From contig NZ_HE610980.1 in assembly GCF_000285495.1 (NCBI RefSeq), positions 29,071 through 93,070 of the forward strand: a DNA stretch of 64,000 bases, written 5' to 3'. Positions within the stretch are counted from its first letter, which is position 1; every line of letters starts with the position of its first letter. The notes beneath the pieces were generated by a model. That model ran no database searches. It was not told the origin of the DNA and saw nothing but the letters and a program-made list of their open reading frames with translations. The stretch comes from Oceanobacillus massiliensis str. N'diop. GTDB lineage: Bacteria; Bacillota; Bacilli; Bacillales; Amphibacillaceae. A program made the translations under genes and the position numbers. Shown here in pieces: positions 50,500-59,869 of this stretch.

Positions 50500-51159
50500 A
50501 TGAATGCGATAATGGAGATTTTCCCACAACTTGCCAGAGGGCTTGTAATCACTGTTTCTGTCCTGCTCGCATCAGCAGCCTTTGCTTACCTGATGGCATT
50601 CATTGCAGGTTTAAGCCGACTTTCTTCAAATATTTTCTTACGTAAATTCACAGGTCTTTATGTTGAAATTTTTCGCGGGACCTCTCTAATTGTTCAGTTG
50701 TTCTGGCTCTATTATGCAATCCCGATGCTTTTCGATATTCGCCTCGGCTCCAATTGGTGGATTGGAGTCATTGCAATTGGCCTGAACTATGGAGCATACC
50801 TGTCAGAGGTGGTCCGTGGATCAATCCTTTCTGTTGCGAAAGGTCAAACCGAAGCCGCAACAGCCCTAAATATGTCCCGTTTTCAAAGAATGCGGCTGAT
50901 CATTTTCCCGCAGGCTATTCGCATGATGCTGCCTGAGTTCGGAAATTATACCATCCAAATGTTAAAAGGGACATCGTTGGTATCGCTGATTGGATTGAAC
51001 GATATTTTATATTATGGAGATATTATTAGGAGTTCCAGTCTTTCTCAAGCACCTGTCGTATACCTATTAGTACTTGTTTTCTACTTTATTCTTGCCCTTC
51101 CATTAATCTGGCTGACAAGAAAAGGTGAAAGCATTTCTAAGAAAGGAGTGGCTAGTTAA
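50500..51159 (+). CDS. ehuC: Ectoine/hydroxyectoine ABC importer, permease
   Basis: This 219-residue His/Glu-type permease has about five membrane helices and an EAA loop (GQTEAATALNMSRFQRMRLI followed by IFPQAIRMMLPEF). It pairs with EhuD as the heterodimeric pore. The ATG at 50500 follows AAAGGAG by 8 bases. It ends one base inside ehuD's start (TAATG). Confidence 0.9.
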   Translation: MNAIMEIFPQLARGLVITVSVLLASAAFAYLMAFIAGLSRLSSNIFLRKFTGLYVEIFRGTSLIVQLFWLYYAIPMLFDIRLGSNWWIGVIAIGLNYGAYLSEVVRGSILSVAKGQTEAATALNMSRFQRMRLIIFPQAIRMMLPEFGNYTIQMLKGTSLVSLIGLNDILYYGDIIRSSSLSQAPVVYLLVLVFYFILALPLIWLTRKGESISKKGVAS

Positions 51160-51878
51160 TGAATACTACTTACTGGAGCTGGGATACGTTTTTTGAAGCA
51201 CTCCCTATCGTTCTTCAAGGCTTGGGCATTACTGTTGGCCTGACTATAACTTGTTATTTGTTTGCTCTTCTATTTGGCTTTGTCTGGACATTTCTACGGA
51301 GAGTGCCTAATAAAGCTTTTAACTGGATCATTACATGGGTTATGGAATTTATCCGATCGACTCCCCCACTCGTCCAATTATTCTTTATCTACTATGCATT
51401 TCCAATGATACCTGGCATTGGACTTACTTTAAGCCCATTCACAAGTGCGGTGATTGGACTTGGTGTGCATTTCAGTACATATATTGGAGAAATCTATCGA
51501 TCAGGCATCGAAAGCGTCGATAAAGGGCAATGGGAGGCCTCGAGGGCATTAAACTTTACGACGGTCGACAAATGGAAGAAGATTATTTTACCGCAGGCTG
51601 TGCCCCCAACCATTCCAATGCTGGGAAACTACTTTATTATTATGTTTAAAGAAGTTCCGCTTGCCTCTACCATAAGTGTCGCTGGTATAATGTTTATGGC
51701 AAACAGCTATGGCGCTCAAAATTGGTCATATTTGGAGCCATTAACCATTGTCGGAATTATTTTCTTATTATTAAGCTACCCATCCGCAATCCTGATTAAA
51801 AAGCTTGAAGTAAAAATGAATACTCGCTTTGACAAAAATGCGATTGTAAAAAGCGATAAAAAAGGAGCAATCATGTAA
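51159..51878 (+). CDS. ehuD: Ectoine/hydroxyectoine ABC importer, permease
   Basis: This 239-residue second permease has five hydrophobic segments and EAA loop KGQWEASRALNFTTVDKW ... LPQAVPPTIPM. The longer C-terminal tail (KKLEVKMNTRF...) is cytoplasmic. Start and stop overlap its neighbours by one base each (TAATG), showing tight translational coupling. Confidence 0.9.
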   Translation: MNTTYWSWDTFFEALPIVLQGLGITVGLTITCYLFALLFGFVWTFLRRVPNKAFNWIITWVMEFIRSTPPLVQLFFIYYAFPMIPGIGLTLSPFTSAVIGLGVHFSTYIGEIYRSGIESVDKGQWEASRALNFTTVDKWKKIILPQAVPPTIPMLGNYFIIMFKEVPLASTISVAGIMFMANSYGAQNWSYLEPLTIVGIIFLLLSYPSAILIKKLEVKMNTRFDKNAIVKSDKKGAIM

Positions 51879-52648
51879 TGTCTGAACCAATTGTAAAATT
51901 CCAGAATGTACATAAATCGTTTGGAGATGTGAATGTTTTAAAAGGAATCGATTTAGATATTCATCCGGCCGAAAAAGTAGCAGTCATCGGTCCGAGTGGT
52001 TCCGGGAAGACAACGATTATAAGGATGCTGATGACGCTGGAGGAACCGACTTCCGGAGATATTATCGTCGATGGGACAAACTTGTGGAAGATGGATAAGA
52101 ATGGCCAAATGGTGAAGGCGAATGAGAAGCATTTAAGACAGGTCCGCGGAGATATCGGGATGGTGTTCCAGCACTTCAATCTCTTTCCGCATATGTCTAT
52201 CCTGGAAAACTGCATGACTGCACCTATCCATGTTAAAAAGGAAAACAAAGCTGATGTCCGCGATCGTTCCATTCAAATGCTTGAGCGAGTCGGGCTTGGT
52301 GATAAGTTAGATAATTATCCAAGCCAGCTTTCGGGCGGACAGAAGCAGCGTGTGGCGATGGCCCGTGCCTTGGTCATGCGTCCAAAGATTATGCTGTTTG
52401 ATGAAGTAACCTCCGCACTGGACCCAGAGCTTGTTGGAGAAGTCCTTGAGGTAATCCGCGATATTGCCAAACACGATGACATGGCAATGGTGCTTGTTAC
52501 CCATGAAATGGACTTTGCACTGGATATAGCGGATAAAGTTCTATTCCTTGATGAAGGTGTTATCGCAGAACAGGGAACAGCCAGTCAGGTTATCGAGCAT
52601 TCGACAGATGAACGCCTGCAGGAATTCCTGCACAGATTCAGAAGATAG
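51878..52648 (+). CDS. ehuA: Ectoine/hydroxyectoine ABC importer, ATPase
   Basis: This 256-residue ATPase has Walker A GPSGSGKTTI (about 38-47), signature [15 protein letters not shown] (about 149), Walker B IMLFDEVTSALDP (note EVTS for the usual EPTS, a substitution shared by EhuA proteins) and VTHEM. It closes the ehu operon, followed by a perfect terminator. Confidence 0.92.
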   Translation: MSEPIVKFQNVHKSFGDVNVLKGIDLDIHPAEKVAVIGPSGSGKTTIIRMLMTLEEPTSGDIIVDGTNLWKMDKNGQMVKANEKHLRQVRGDIGMVFQHFNLFPHMSILENCMTAPIHVKKENKADVRDRSIQMLERVGLGDKLDNYPSQLSGGQKQRVAMARALVMRPKIMLFDEVTSALDPELVGEVLEVIRDIAKHDDMAMVLVTHEMDFALDIADKVLFLDEGVIAEQGTASQVIEHSTDERLQEFLHRFRR

Positions 52649-52656
52649 CTTTATTG

Positions 52657-52690
52657 CAGGACTCCCACCGAGTGGGAGTCCTGTTTCTCT
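52657..52690 (+). terminator. Intrinsic terminator of ehu operon
   Basis: CAGGACTCCCAC pairs exactly with GTGGGAGTCCTG around a 3-base loop, with T residues after it. Confidence 0.9.
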
Positions 52691-52744
52691 TCTCAAGCGC
52701 TCATTCAAGTTCCCCGACAATTCCACTGTATCCAATAGGGCAAT

Positions 52745-52778
52745 AAAAAAGCTGCGAACACATATGATGTTCACAGCT
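52745..52778 (-). terminator. Intrinsic terminator of murB
   Basis: AGCTGTGAACA on the minus strand pairs with TGTTCGCAGCT, followed by a run of six T. Confidence 0.85.
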
Positions 52779-52784
52779 AATCAG

Positions 52785-53708
52785 CTATTTCACTAAATCC
52801 TCACCAATTATTTTAACTTCCCGTTCCAATTTCACATCGAATTTCTGCTTTACTGTAGACTGTACAAAATGAATCAGGTCAATATATTCCTTCGCTGTCG
52901 CGTTATCCTTATTGACGATAAAGCCTGCATGTTTTAGAGAAACCTGGGCTCCACCTATCTGTTTACCCTGCAGGTCGCTGTCCTGAATCAGCTTACCGGC
53001 AAAATAGCCTGGTGGTCGCTTGAAGACACTCCCACATGAAGGATATTCCAGTGGCTGTTTTGTTTCCCGGCGATTAGTCAAATCATCCATGATTTCCTTA
53101 ATGGCCTCATGTTCTCCCTGCCTTAGGGTAAATGTTGCCTCAAGCACAATATAGCCATTATCTGGAATATTGCTGGTTCGATAATCCAAATCCAGCTGTT
53201 CAGCAGTAAGTGTCAGTATCTCCCCTTCTCTGTTTGCCACTACTGCACTTGTCAGGACATCTTTAATCTCGCCGCCATAGGCACCTGCATTCATAAATAG
53301 CGCTCCACCGACAGACCCCGGGATTCCGCATGCAAACTCCAGTCCAGTCAGACCTTGGCTTAAAGCTTCTCTTGAAACATCAATAATCCGCGCTCCGCTT
53401 TGAGCAATAAGCCTATTGCCGTCTGTACTTATGTCTGAGAGCTTTTGCAAATTCAAAACAATGCCGCGGATGCCGCCATCTTTTACGATTAAGTTAGATC
53501 CGTTGCCAAGCATCGTAAAGGCAATTGCTTCCTGATTGGCAAGCTTTATGATTTCCTGTACCTGTTCATAAGTTTCTGGCACCACATAGAAATCCGCCTT
53601 CCCTCCTAAACGGGTATACGTATGATTCCTTAGGAGTTCATTTACCATCACATTACGCTCAGATGTTAGTTTAATTAATTTTTCGTACATATGATGATTT
53701 TCTGTCAC
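52785..53708 (-). CDS. murB: UDP-N-acetylenolpyruvoylglucosamine reductase MurB
   Basis: This 307-residue FAD enzyme of the type IIb form has HTYTRLGGKADFYVVPE (about 31-46), MLGNGSNLIVKDGGIRGIV (about 68-86, FAD binding), GIPGSVGGALFMNAGAYGG (about 128-146), and the catalytic Ser/Glu region PSCGSVFKRPPGYFAGKLI (about 226-244). It reduces UDP-GlcNAc-enolpyruvate to UDP-MurNAc for peptidoglycan. The GTG at 53708 is favoured (AAAGGA 9 bases upstream) over an upstream ATG at 53741 and the Met at VTENHHM. Confidence 0.95.
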   Translation of the reverse strand: MTENHHMYEKLIKLTSERNVMVNELLRNHTYTRLGGKADFYVVPETYEQVQEIIKLANQEAIAFTMLGNGSNLIVKDGGIRGIVLNLQKLSDISTDGNRLIAQSGARIIDVSREALSQGLTGLEFACGIPGSVGGALFMNAGAYGGEIKDVLTSAVVANREGEILTLTAEQLDLDYRTSNIPDNGYIVLEATFTLRQGEHEAIKEIMDDLTNRRETKQPLEYPSCGSVFKRPPGYFAGKLIQDSDLQGKQIGGAQVSLKHAGFIVNKDNATAKEYIDLIHFVQSTVKQKFDVKLEREVKIIGEDLVK

Positions 53709-53747
53709 GCATATCATTCCTTTAAAATTATCTCTATTCATTGTAAG

Positions 53748-54560
53748 TTATTGCCCAGTATCTTGCCACAAAAAAGAATGTATCATTTTGTCTACTTCTT
53801 TATTTTCGTGGAGACCGCTATGTCCAAGCGAGTCATCCTCAATCATGATCTCATGATAGTTATCATTCGGTATAATGTTTCGTAAAGACTGGACGCTTTC
53901 TGGGAGTGCAACAATATCTCCTGTACTTCCGATGCTTAACACTTCAATGTCATCGGGGAACGGACTTTTTCTGAGCAGCTGAAGCGCCAATGAATCGGGT
54001 TTTAGGTCCGCTGCAGCTGGATCTTTATGGATCTGAAAGTATTCTTCACTGTAGATCCCATCAAATGGGCTTCCAATCGTTATGAGTTTATTTACTTTTG
54101 GATAGCCGTTTTTCTCACTCTCCATAGCATATTTGACCGCCATTATTCCCCCCATGGAATGTCCCACAAGGTTGACGGAATCAATATGGTATTTTTCCTT
54201 CATATGAAGAAGTACAGATGAAATCCATTCGGAACTATCTGCAAAGCTTGCACGATTGTCTTCCAGAACAATTTGGATGAACGTAGGAGCGTACTTCCCT
54301 TTACTCAAGTTATAATCGCGAATTTGTCCCTCTTTGGAAACAAAGTAAACAAATCCTTTTTTTCCCCATTTATATTCATTTTCAAACCTGTCGAGCATAT
54401 GGCGAAATGAATTCGCTGTTCCCTTATATCCATGGATAAATACAGTCGGTTCAGCGGTATAGTGTTCTGATTTCGCCTTATTTGGAACAGAGAGTATCGT
54501 AATAATTCCTAAAGCCAGCAGCAGAGCAGCAGAAATCTTTATCATCAGCTTATTCGTCAA
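53748..54560 (-). CDS. Secreted alpha/beta hydrolase, DUF915 family
   Basis: This 270-residue protein has an N-terminal signal or anchor (about 7-28), then an alpha/beta hydrolase: VFIHGYKGTANSF (oxyanion region), nucleophile Ser in VNLVGHSMGGIMAVKYA (about 136), Asp in SIGSTGDIVALPESV and the His in DDSLGHSGLHENKEV. DUF915 proteins act at the cell surface; their substrate is unknown. It precedes murB with a 39-base gap and may be cotranscribed. Confidence 0.87.
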   Translation of the reverse strand: MTNKLMIKISAALLLALGIITILSVPNKAKSEHYTAEPTVFIHGYKGTANSFRHMLDRFENEYKWGKKGFVYFVSKEGQIRDYNLSKGKYAPTFIQIVLEDNRASFADSSEWISSVLLHMKEKYHIDSVNLVGHSMGGIMAVKYAMESEKNGYPKVNKLITIGSPFDGIYSEEYFQIHKDPAAADLKPDSLALQLLRKSPFPDDIEVLSIGSTGDIVALPESVQSLRNIIPNDNYHEIMIEDDSLGHSGLHENKEVDKMIHSFLWQDTGQ

Positions 54561-54774
54561 AAATCTTCCCTCATTTATGTTATATTTCCGCGGTGTTTTC
54601 TATAATAGATAAACGATGTGAAAATAATTATTTGATATGTCTCTATTATACCATCGGAAGATTCTTCTTAAAGGTGAATAACAAAAAAATTCATATAAAT
54701 TTCTTATTATTATTTGGCTCTTTTCGTAAGTATTGTTGTTATTTCTAACTCTGTATTTGATAAAAACAGCGACG

Positions 54775-55095
54775 TAACAGCAACGGCCGATTTGCGCTCC
54801 GGACAGTCGCTTTCCGCGGGCAACGCTTCAGCTTCCTCAGAAGCAAAAACGGCTTCTTGCGGGATCTTCAGCTGTTGCTTTTCCCGCTGGAGTCGACTGC
54901 CCTGCGCTCCAATCAATCAGCCTAATAATCGAATATCAGTAATTTGATTCAGAAAGCCAAATCACAACGGAGGAAATACACGGAGACTCCAGCGGGAAAG
55001 CGAAGTGTATTTCCGGAGTGGAGATAAGCTCATCATCAAGTTACGTCGCATTTTATATATTTTATGTAAAAACAACAAACTTTGAGAAAACAGCC
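54775..55095. repeat. Interspersed modular repeat, copy B (inverted relative to A and C)
   Basis: The block reads on the minus strand in the same order as copy C followed by copy A. The stem arms GGAAATACAC (54972-54981) and GTGTATTTCC (55005-55014) enclose only 23 bases, versus 151 in copy C. The outer part toward 55095 (TTGTTTTTACATAAAATATA on the minus strand) equals 63712-63740. Left of it, 54561-54774 is AT-rich with no gene seen. Confidence 0.85.
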
Positions 55096-55113
55096 TATTA
55101 TTTTCTCTGCCTG

Positions 55114-55920
55114 TTATTTTCCCTGCAAAAGGCTGTCTATTTTATGGAATGCCGGCTCTCCATTTTCATATGTTGCAATATAACGGAATCCAGCCGACTG
55201 TAACAGATCCAGCGAATCTTTGAACCGATAGCCAAGGGTTGTCTCCACATGGGAATCCGAACCAAGGGTAATGATTTCTCCACCGCAATTTTTATAAAGC
55301 TCCAGAATGTCTTTGCTGGGCATACCATTATCCAGGCCATATCTGAAGCCCGATGTATTCAGTTCAATACCCTTTCCGGCTGGTATGATTTCCTTAAATA
55401 TATCCCCAATAATACCATGGAAGCTCTCCTTGCTCTTTTCCTTTGAGTATCGCTTAACAAGATCAATATGCCCCAGGATACTAAATCCTTTGTATTCCTT
55501 TATGCATTCATACAGTTCCTGATAATAGGTGCCATACGCTTCTTCTACAGTCCGCCCCTCAAAAAATTCCCCTGAATGCAGGTCCTTTCCGTCTGTTGAA
55601 TGCATGGAACAAATAACGAAGTCAAAGTCTTCTGTTTTCATCAATGATTCGTATCTTGACAGCAGATGCGGCTGCAGCCCAATTTCCACACCTTTTTTAA
55701 TCCGGATTTGATTCATATAGGTATGCTGCATTTCTTTTATCTTTTTATCATATTGACTTAAATCAAATTCAAAGATCCAGTTCTTATCCGGATAATCGTA
55801 GTCAATATGTTCGGTAAAACAGATTTCCTCTAGCCCCATCGCTATTGCCTTTTCAATTGTCGTCTCCATGGTAGTGTTGCAATCGGCAGAAAAATCACTG
55901 TGAATATGATAATCAAACAT
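55114..55920 (-). CDS. hisJ: Histidinol-phosphatase, PHP domain (HisJ/HisK)
   Basis: This 268-residue PHP-type phosphatase has metal ligands in YHIHSDFSAD (about 4-13), FTEHIDYD (about 35), VEIG (about 78), SMHSTDG (about 106), GHIDLVKRYS (about 158), and GSDSHVETTLGYRF (about 222-235). It converts histidinol phosphate to histidinol, the one step missing from the divergent his operon. It is placed back to back with hisZ and probably shares control in the 113-bp intergenic region. Confidence 0.93.
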   Translation of the reverse strand: MFDYHIHSDFSADCNTTMETTIEKAIAMGLEEICFTEHIDYDYPDKNWIFEFDLSQYDKKIKEMQHTYMNQIRIKKGVEIGLQPHLLSRYESLMKTEDFDFVICSMHSTDGKDLHSGEFFEGRTVEEAYGTYYQELYECIKEYKGFSILGHIDLVKRYSKEKSKESFHGIIGDIFKEIIPAGKGIELNTSGFRYGLDNGMPSKDILELYKNCGGEIITLGSDSHVETTLGYRFKDSLDLLQSAGFRYIATYENGEPAFHKIDSLLQGK

Positions 55921-55940
55921 ACTATCCGCTCCCCTATTGG

Positions 55941-55995
55941 TTGACTTTATTCTATATCATTATTATAATACTATATAACTTTAATTAGTTAAAGT
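55941..55995 (+). promoter_or_regulatory. his operon promoter with perfect palindrome at the transcription start
   Basis: TTGACT (55941-55946), 17-bp spacer, TATAAT (55964-55969). The palindrome ACTTTAA-TTAG-TTAAAGT occupies 55978-55995, directly at and after the expected start, followed by repeats of AAGTGAT. This is a likely repressor operator; I do not know the regulator. No T-box was seen. Confidence 0.65.
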
Positions 55996-56033
55996 GATAA
56001 AGTGATAAAGAGCTTTAAAAGGGAGTTTTTCAA

Positions 56034-57287
56034 TTGAAAAGAAATAGGACTGAATTGAGCAGGAACAAAAATGTAGAAGACTTTCAAATGAGAGATGATT
56101 TAATCACCACTTTAAAAAAACGCTTTACCACCTATGGATATAAACAAGTACGCACTTCCACGCTTGAATTTTATGATATGTATTCCGATATTACCGGAAC
56201 TATAAATAAAGATGAAATGGTTAAGGTAATTGATACATCCGGCAAAGTCCTTGTTTTACGTCCTGATGTAACAATTCCTATTACTAGGATAACAGCTGCC
56301 AATCAGAATTCCAACGCCTTAAACCAGCGCCTATTCTATGTGCTTGATGTCTTCCGCCAAACAGGAGGGACTCCTAATCAAAAAGAAAGCACACAGGCGG
56401 GGGTCGAGTTCTTCGGGGAAAATACGCCTGAAATCGATTCTGAAGTAATTATGCTGGCAATCCATACATTAAAAGACTTAGGATTTAAAAATTTCAAAAT
56501 AGAGATTGGCCATGCCGGGTTTTTTAAGGATTTGATTCAGCAAGCCTCCTTGACGGAACAGGAATTGGAGCTCCTGCAAAATCTCATTCAATCAAAAAAT
56601 ATGGCTGAAATTGAGATTTTCCTTGATGGCCTGTCCATTGATAGTGAATGGAAGTCAGCAATCGAAACAATACCAATGTTATATGGAGAGCCTGCAACAG
56701 TGATCCAGCAGGCAGAGAAAATAATCCGCAGCAGTAAAATGCAGCACGTTCTCCATAATTTAATTGACGTATATGAGGTATTAAAAGATTACGGCGTAAA
56801 TGATGATGTCATCTTTAATCTTGGTTTAATAAACAATATGGATTATTACACAGGGGTTATCTTCCAAGGATTCGTTGGCAAAGTCGGCCAGCCTGTACTT
56901 ATGGGTGGCCGCTATGACCATTTAGGAGAGCAGTTCAATCATGCAATGCCGGCCATCGGCTTTGCCTTTGAAGTGGACTATCTGCTTCAGGCTATACGCC
57001 AGCAAGGTCTTTCTGAACCTTCCAGCCAATCCGTAGACATTATCATTTATTATACAAAGGAAAAACAAAGAGAAGCCTTAATTGCGGCATACAAACTTCG
57101 AAATAATGATTATCAGGTTCTCACCTTTGCCGAAGCGTCCATTAGTCCGAAACCTATTCCTGCCGCATGTATCGCCAGGTTTGAAAAAGAGCAGAATTTA
57201 TTTGCCGGCAGGAATAATACAGCACGAATGTTTTCTGATACAAAGGAACTCACATCACTAATTCTGGCCAATAGGGAGGATTTTTAA
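56034..57287 (+). CDS. hisZ: ATP phosphoribosyltransferase regulatory subunit
   Basis: This 417-residue HisRS-like protein has no tRNA-binding domain. It has class II-like LRPDVTIPITRI (about 81), QTGGTPNQKESTQAGVEFFG (about 110), and NMDYYTGVIFQGF (about 269). It works with short HisG to form the active, feedback-inhibited enzyme. The TTG at 56034 follows GGGAG by 8 bases. First gene of the his operon, touching hisG. Confidence 0.93.
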   Translation: MKRNRTELSRNKNVEDFQMRDDLITTLKKRFTTYGYKQVRTSTLEFYDMYSDITGTINKDEMVKVIDTSGKVLVLRPDVTIPITRITAANQNSNALNQRLFYVLDVFRQTGGTPNQKESTQAGVEFFGENTPEIDSEVIMLAIHTLKDLGFKNFKIEIGHAGFFKDLIQQASLTEQELELLQNLIQSKNMAEIEIFLDGLSIDSEWKSAIETIPMLYGEPATVIQQAEKIIRSSKMQHVLHNLIDVYEVLKDYGVNDDVIFNLGLINNMDYYTGVIFQGFVGKVGQPVLMGGRYDHLGEQFNHAMPAIGFAFEVDYLLQAIRQQGLSEPSSQSVDIIIYYTKEKQREALIAAYKLRNNDYQVLTFAEASISPKPIPAACIARFEKEQNLFAGRNNTARMFSDTKELTSLILANREDF

Positions 57288-57914
57288 TTGCAAAGCATAA
57301 CACTCGCACTGGCAAAAGGACGTCCAGCCAAAAGCACAATCGACCTTTTAAAGAAAGCAGGCATCCAGTTTAATGATTTCCATGAAAAAAGCAGGAAGCT
57401 CGTTTTCTATAATGATGATCAATCCATTAAACTAATTTTCGTAAAGGCTCTCGATGTCCCAACCTACGTAGAAAAAGGCGCCGCAGACATTGGCATTGTC
57501 GGTAAAGACAATATTCTGGAGTCTCAGGCAGATGTATATGAATTACTAGACTTAAAAATTGGGAAATGCAAATTCGCTGTTGCAGGAAAAAAAGACCATA
57601 TTTCCGATCAAGGACAGCAACTGACGATAGCAACAAAATATCCTAACATCGCCAAAAACCATTTTGCAAAAAAGGGACAATCGATTGAAACGGTAAAACT
57701 GAATGGATCCGTCGAACTTGCCCCACTTATCGGACTGGCAGATTATATTGTGGATATCGTAGAAACCGGCAGCACTTTAAAAGAAAACGGCCTGGTCGTT
57801 ATCGAAGACATTGAAACGATCAGTACCAGATTAATCGTAAATAAGGCAAGCTTTGCCACAAAATCAGCAGAAGTGCAGCAATTTATCAATCTATTAAAAT
57901 CCACTTTGGAGTGA
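57288..57914 (+). CDS. hisG: ATP phosphoribosyltransferase, short form
   Basis: This 208-residue catalytic subunit lacks the C-terminal regulatory domain, consistent with hisZ upstream. Motifs include ALAKGRPAKSTIDLLKKAG (about 5-23), GAADIGIVGKDNI (about 65-77), GSVELAPLIGLADYIVDIVETGSTL (a PRPP-binding stretch, about 143-167, ending ETGSTL). It starts at TTG directly after the hisZ stop, with GGGAGG 8 bases upstream. Confidence 0.95.
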   Translation: MQSITLALAKGRPAKSTIDLLKKAGIQFNDFHEKSRKLVFYNDDQSIKLIFVKALDVPTYVEKGAADIGIVGKDNILESQADVYELLDLKIGKCKFAVAGKKDHISDQGQQLTIATKYPNIAKNHFAKKGQSIETVKLNGSVELAPLIGLADYIVDIVETGSTLKENGLVVIEDIETISTRLIVNKASFATKSAEVQQFINLLKSTLE

Positions 57915-57920
57915 TTCATA

Positions 57921-59210
57921 ATGAAACTATTAACAGCAGAACAATTTGTGAAGGATTTGGAGGCTAGCCAAGATTCCATATCCAGTAATGAACAGGAGCT
58001 TGATCAAACGGTACTGGAAATTATTAGACAGGTACGGAACATTGGCGATAAAGCATTATTCAGTTATACTGAAAAATTCGATCAGGCAAAATTGGATTCT
58101 CTTATTGTTACAGAAGAAGAATTTGCGGAGGCACAGCAGCTCGTTGAACCAGAATTCCTTACTGCCTTAAGGCAGGCAAAGGAAAACATCGAAGCTTTCC
58201 ACATGGCACAGAAGGAATATTCATGGTTTATGAATAAGGAGCCGGGGATTATGCTTGGCCAAAAGGTCACCCCGTTGGAGAAGGTTGGCGTTTATATCCC
58301 AGGCGGAAAGGCTGCCTATCCTTCAACCGTGCTGATGGACGTGATTCCCGCTAAGCTGGCCGGTGTCGATAGAATCGTTTTGACCACACCCCCACAGCCA
58401 AACGGCAAGATCAATCCATATGTACTGGCTGCTGCCCAGGTTGCTGAAATCTCTACCATTTATAAGGTGGGTGGGGCACAGGCAATCGCTGCATTGGCAT
58501 ACGGAACAGAAACAATTGAGAAAGTTGCCAAAATCGTCGGACCTGGAAATGCCTTCGTAGCCCGTGCAAAAAAATGGGTTTATGGCGATGTAGCAATCGA
58601 TATGATTGCAGGCCCAAGCGAAATCTGCGTCGTTGCAGATGAAACAGCACCAGCAAGTTATGTGGCAGCAGATTTACTTTCTCAGGCAGAGCATGATGAA
58701 TCTGCAAGTGCGATCTGCATAACGATCAGCAAGAATGCTGCAGAACAGATTAAGAAAGAAATCGAAAAGCAAACAGCACGTCTGGAACGAAAAGAAATTA
58801 TCGAACGGTCCATCACACAAAATGGCACTATCATCGTTGCTGCAGATTTAACAGAAGCCTTTGCACTCGTTAATGAAATTGCACCAGAGCACTTACAACT
58901 GATGATTGAAAATGCCTCTGAGAAGCTGCAGTATATCAAAAATGCCGGTGCCATCTTCCTCGGGAATTATTCACCTGAGCCTTTGGGAGATTACTATGCG
59001 GGTCCGAACCATACTTTACCAACAAACGGTACCGCCAAATTTGCTTCACCGCTTGGTGTCTATGATTTCATGAAAAAATCGAGTATTATCAGCTATTCCA
59101 AAGAAGCAATTCAACAGGCAGCTGACTCTATTATTACCATCGCAAACGTGGAAGGATTAAGCGCACACGCGAATTCCATTCGCATCAGAAAGGGTGAGCC
59201 AAATGCGTAA
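57921..59210 (+). CDS. hisD: Histidinol dehydrogenase
   Basis: This 429-residue enzyme oxidises histidinol to histidine in two NAD-dependent steps. It contains VYIPGGKAAYPSTVLM (about 123-138), VGGAQAIAALAYGTETI, MIAGPSEICVVAD (about 231-243), LLSQAEHDESA (zinc-binding Gln/His/Asp, about 253-263), NEIAPEHLQ and the C-terminal GLSAHANSIRIR. Full length. 6 bases behind hisG and overlapping hisB by 8. Confidence 0.96.
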   Translation: MKLLTAEQFVKDLEASQDSISSNEQELDQTVLEIIRQVRNIGDKALFSYTEKFDQAKLDSLIVTEEEFAEAQQLVEPEFLTALRQAKENIEAFHMAQKEYSWFMNKEPGIMLGQKVTPLEKVGVYIPGGKAAYPSTVLMDVIPAKLAGVDRIVLTTPPQPNGKINPYVLAAAQVAEISTIYKVGGAQAIAALAYGTETIEKVAKIVGPGNAFVARAKKWVYGDVAIDMIAGPSEICVVADETAPASYVAADLLSQAEHDESASAICITISKNAAEQIKKEIEKQTARLERKEIIERSITQNGTIIVAADLTEAFALVNEIAPEHLQLMIENASEKLQYIKNAGAIFLGNYSPEPLGDYYAGPNHTLPTNGTAKFASPLGVYDFMKKSSIISYSKEAIQQAADSIITIANVEGLSAHANSIRIRKGEPNA

Positions 59211-59787
59211 TGCAAGCGTCAAAAGAAAGACGAATGAAACTTCGATAGCTTTGGACTTTAATATAGATGGAACAGGTACTTCTTCTATCCATACAGGTGT
59301 AGGCTTCCTCGACCATATGTTAACACTGATGACTAAACACGGCCTCTTTGATTTAACGGTAACATGTGATGGAGATTTGGAGGTCGATCAGCATCATACC
59401 GTAGAAGATATAGGAATTGCACTAGGCCAAACTTTTCTTGAAGCTTTAGGCAATAAAGAAGGGATTAGCCGATATTCAACCGTGACAACACCAATGGATG
59501 AGGCACTATCGACCGTTTCGCTCGATATAAGCGGCCGGCCATACTTTGTATATAATGTAGAGGGATTAAAGGATAAGGTTGGCAGCTTCGATACAGAACT
59601 GGTAGAAGAATTTTTCCAGGCTTTTGCAAGCAATGCCAAGGTGACCCTTCATATCAATCTTGCATATGGAAGTAACACCCACCACATGATTGAATCCATA
59701 TTTAAAGGATTTGGCCGCGCCTTGGATCAGGCAACACAAAAGAACCCAAGGATAAAAGGCATTCCTTCCACTAAAGGAAGTTTATAA
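59203..59787 (+). CDS. hisB: Imidazoleglycerol-phosphate dehydratase
   Basis: This 194-residue Mn-enzyme is monofunctional, as usual in bacilli. GVGFLDHMLTLMTKHG (about 38-53) and DQHHTVEDIGIALG (about 68-81) provide the first metal site; the second HxxxE set is in NTHHMIESIFKGFGRAL (about 163-179). The ATG at 59203 is preceded by AAAGGGTGAG within the end of hisD; the GTG at 59194 is less well placed. Confidence 0.95.
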   Translation: MRNASVKRKTNETSIALDFNIDGTGTSSIHTGVGFLDHMLTLMTKHGLFDLTVTCDGDLEVDQHHTVEDIGIALGQTFLEALGNKEGISRYSTVTTPMDEALSTVSLDISGRPYFVYNVEGLKDKVGSFDTELVEEFFQAFASNAKVTLHINLAYGSNTHHMIESIFKGFGRALDQATQKNPRIKGIPSTKGSL

Positions 59788-59869
59788 AAAACGGTGGGAC
59801 ATCGAAACGAAATGCTGCTCTATCACAATATCGAATAATAAATACCGGAAACCGGAAAGGGAGATTTTG

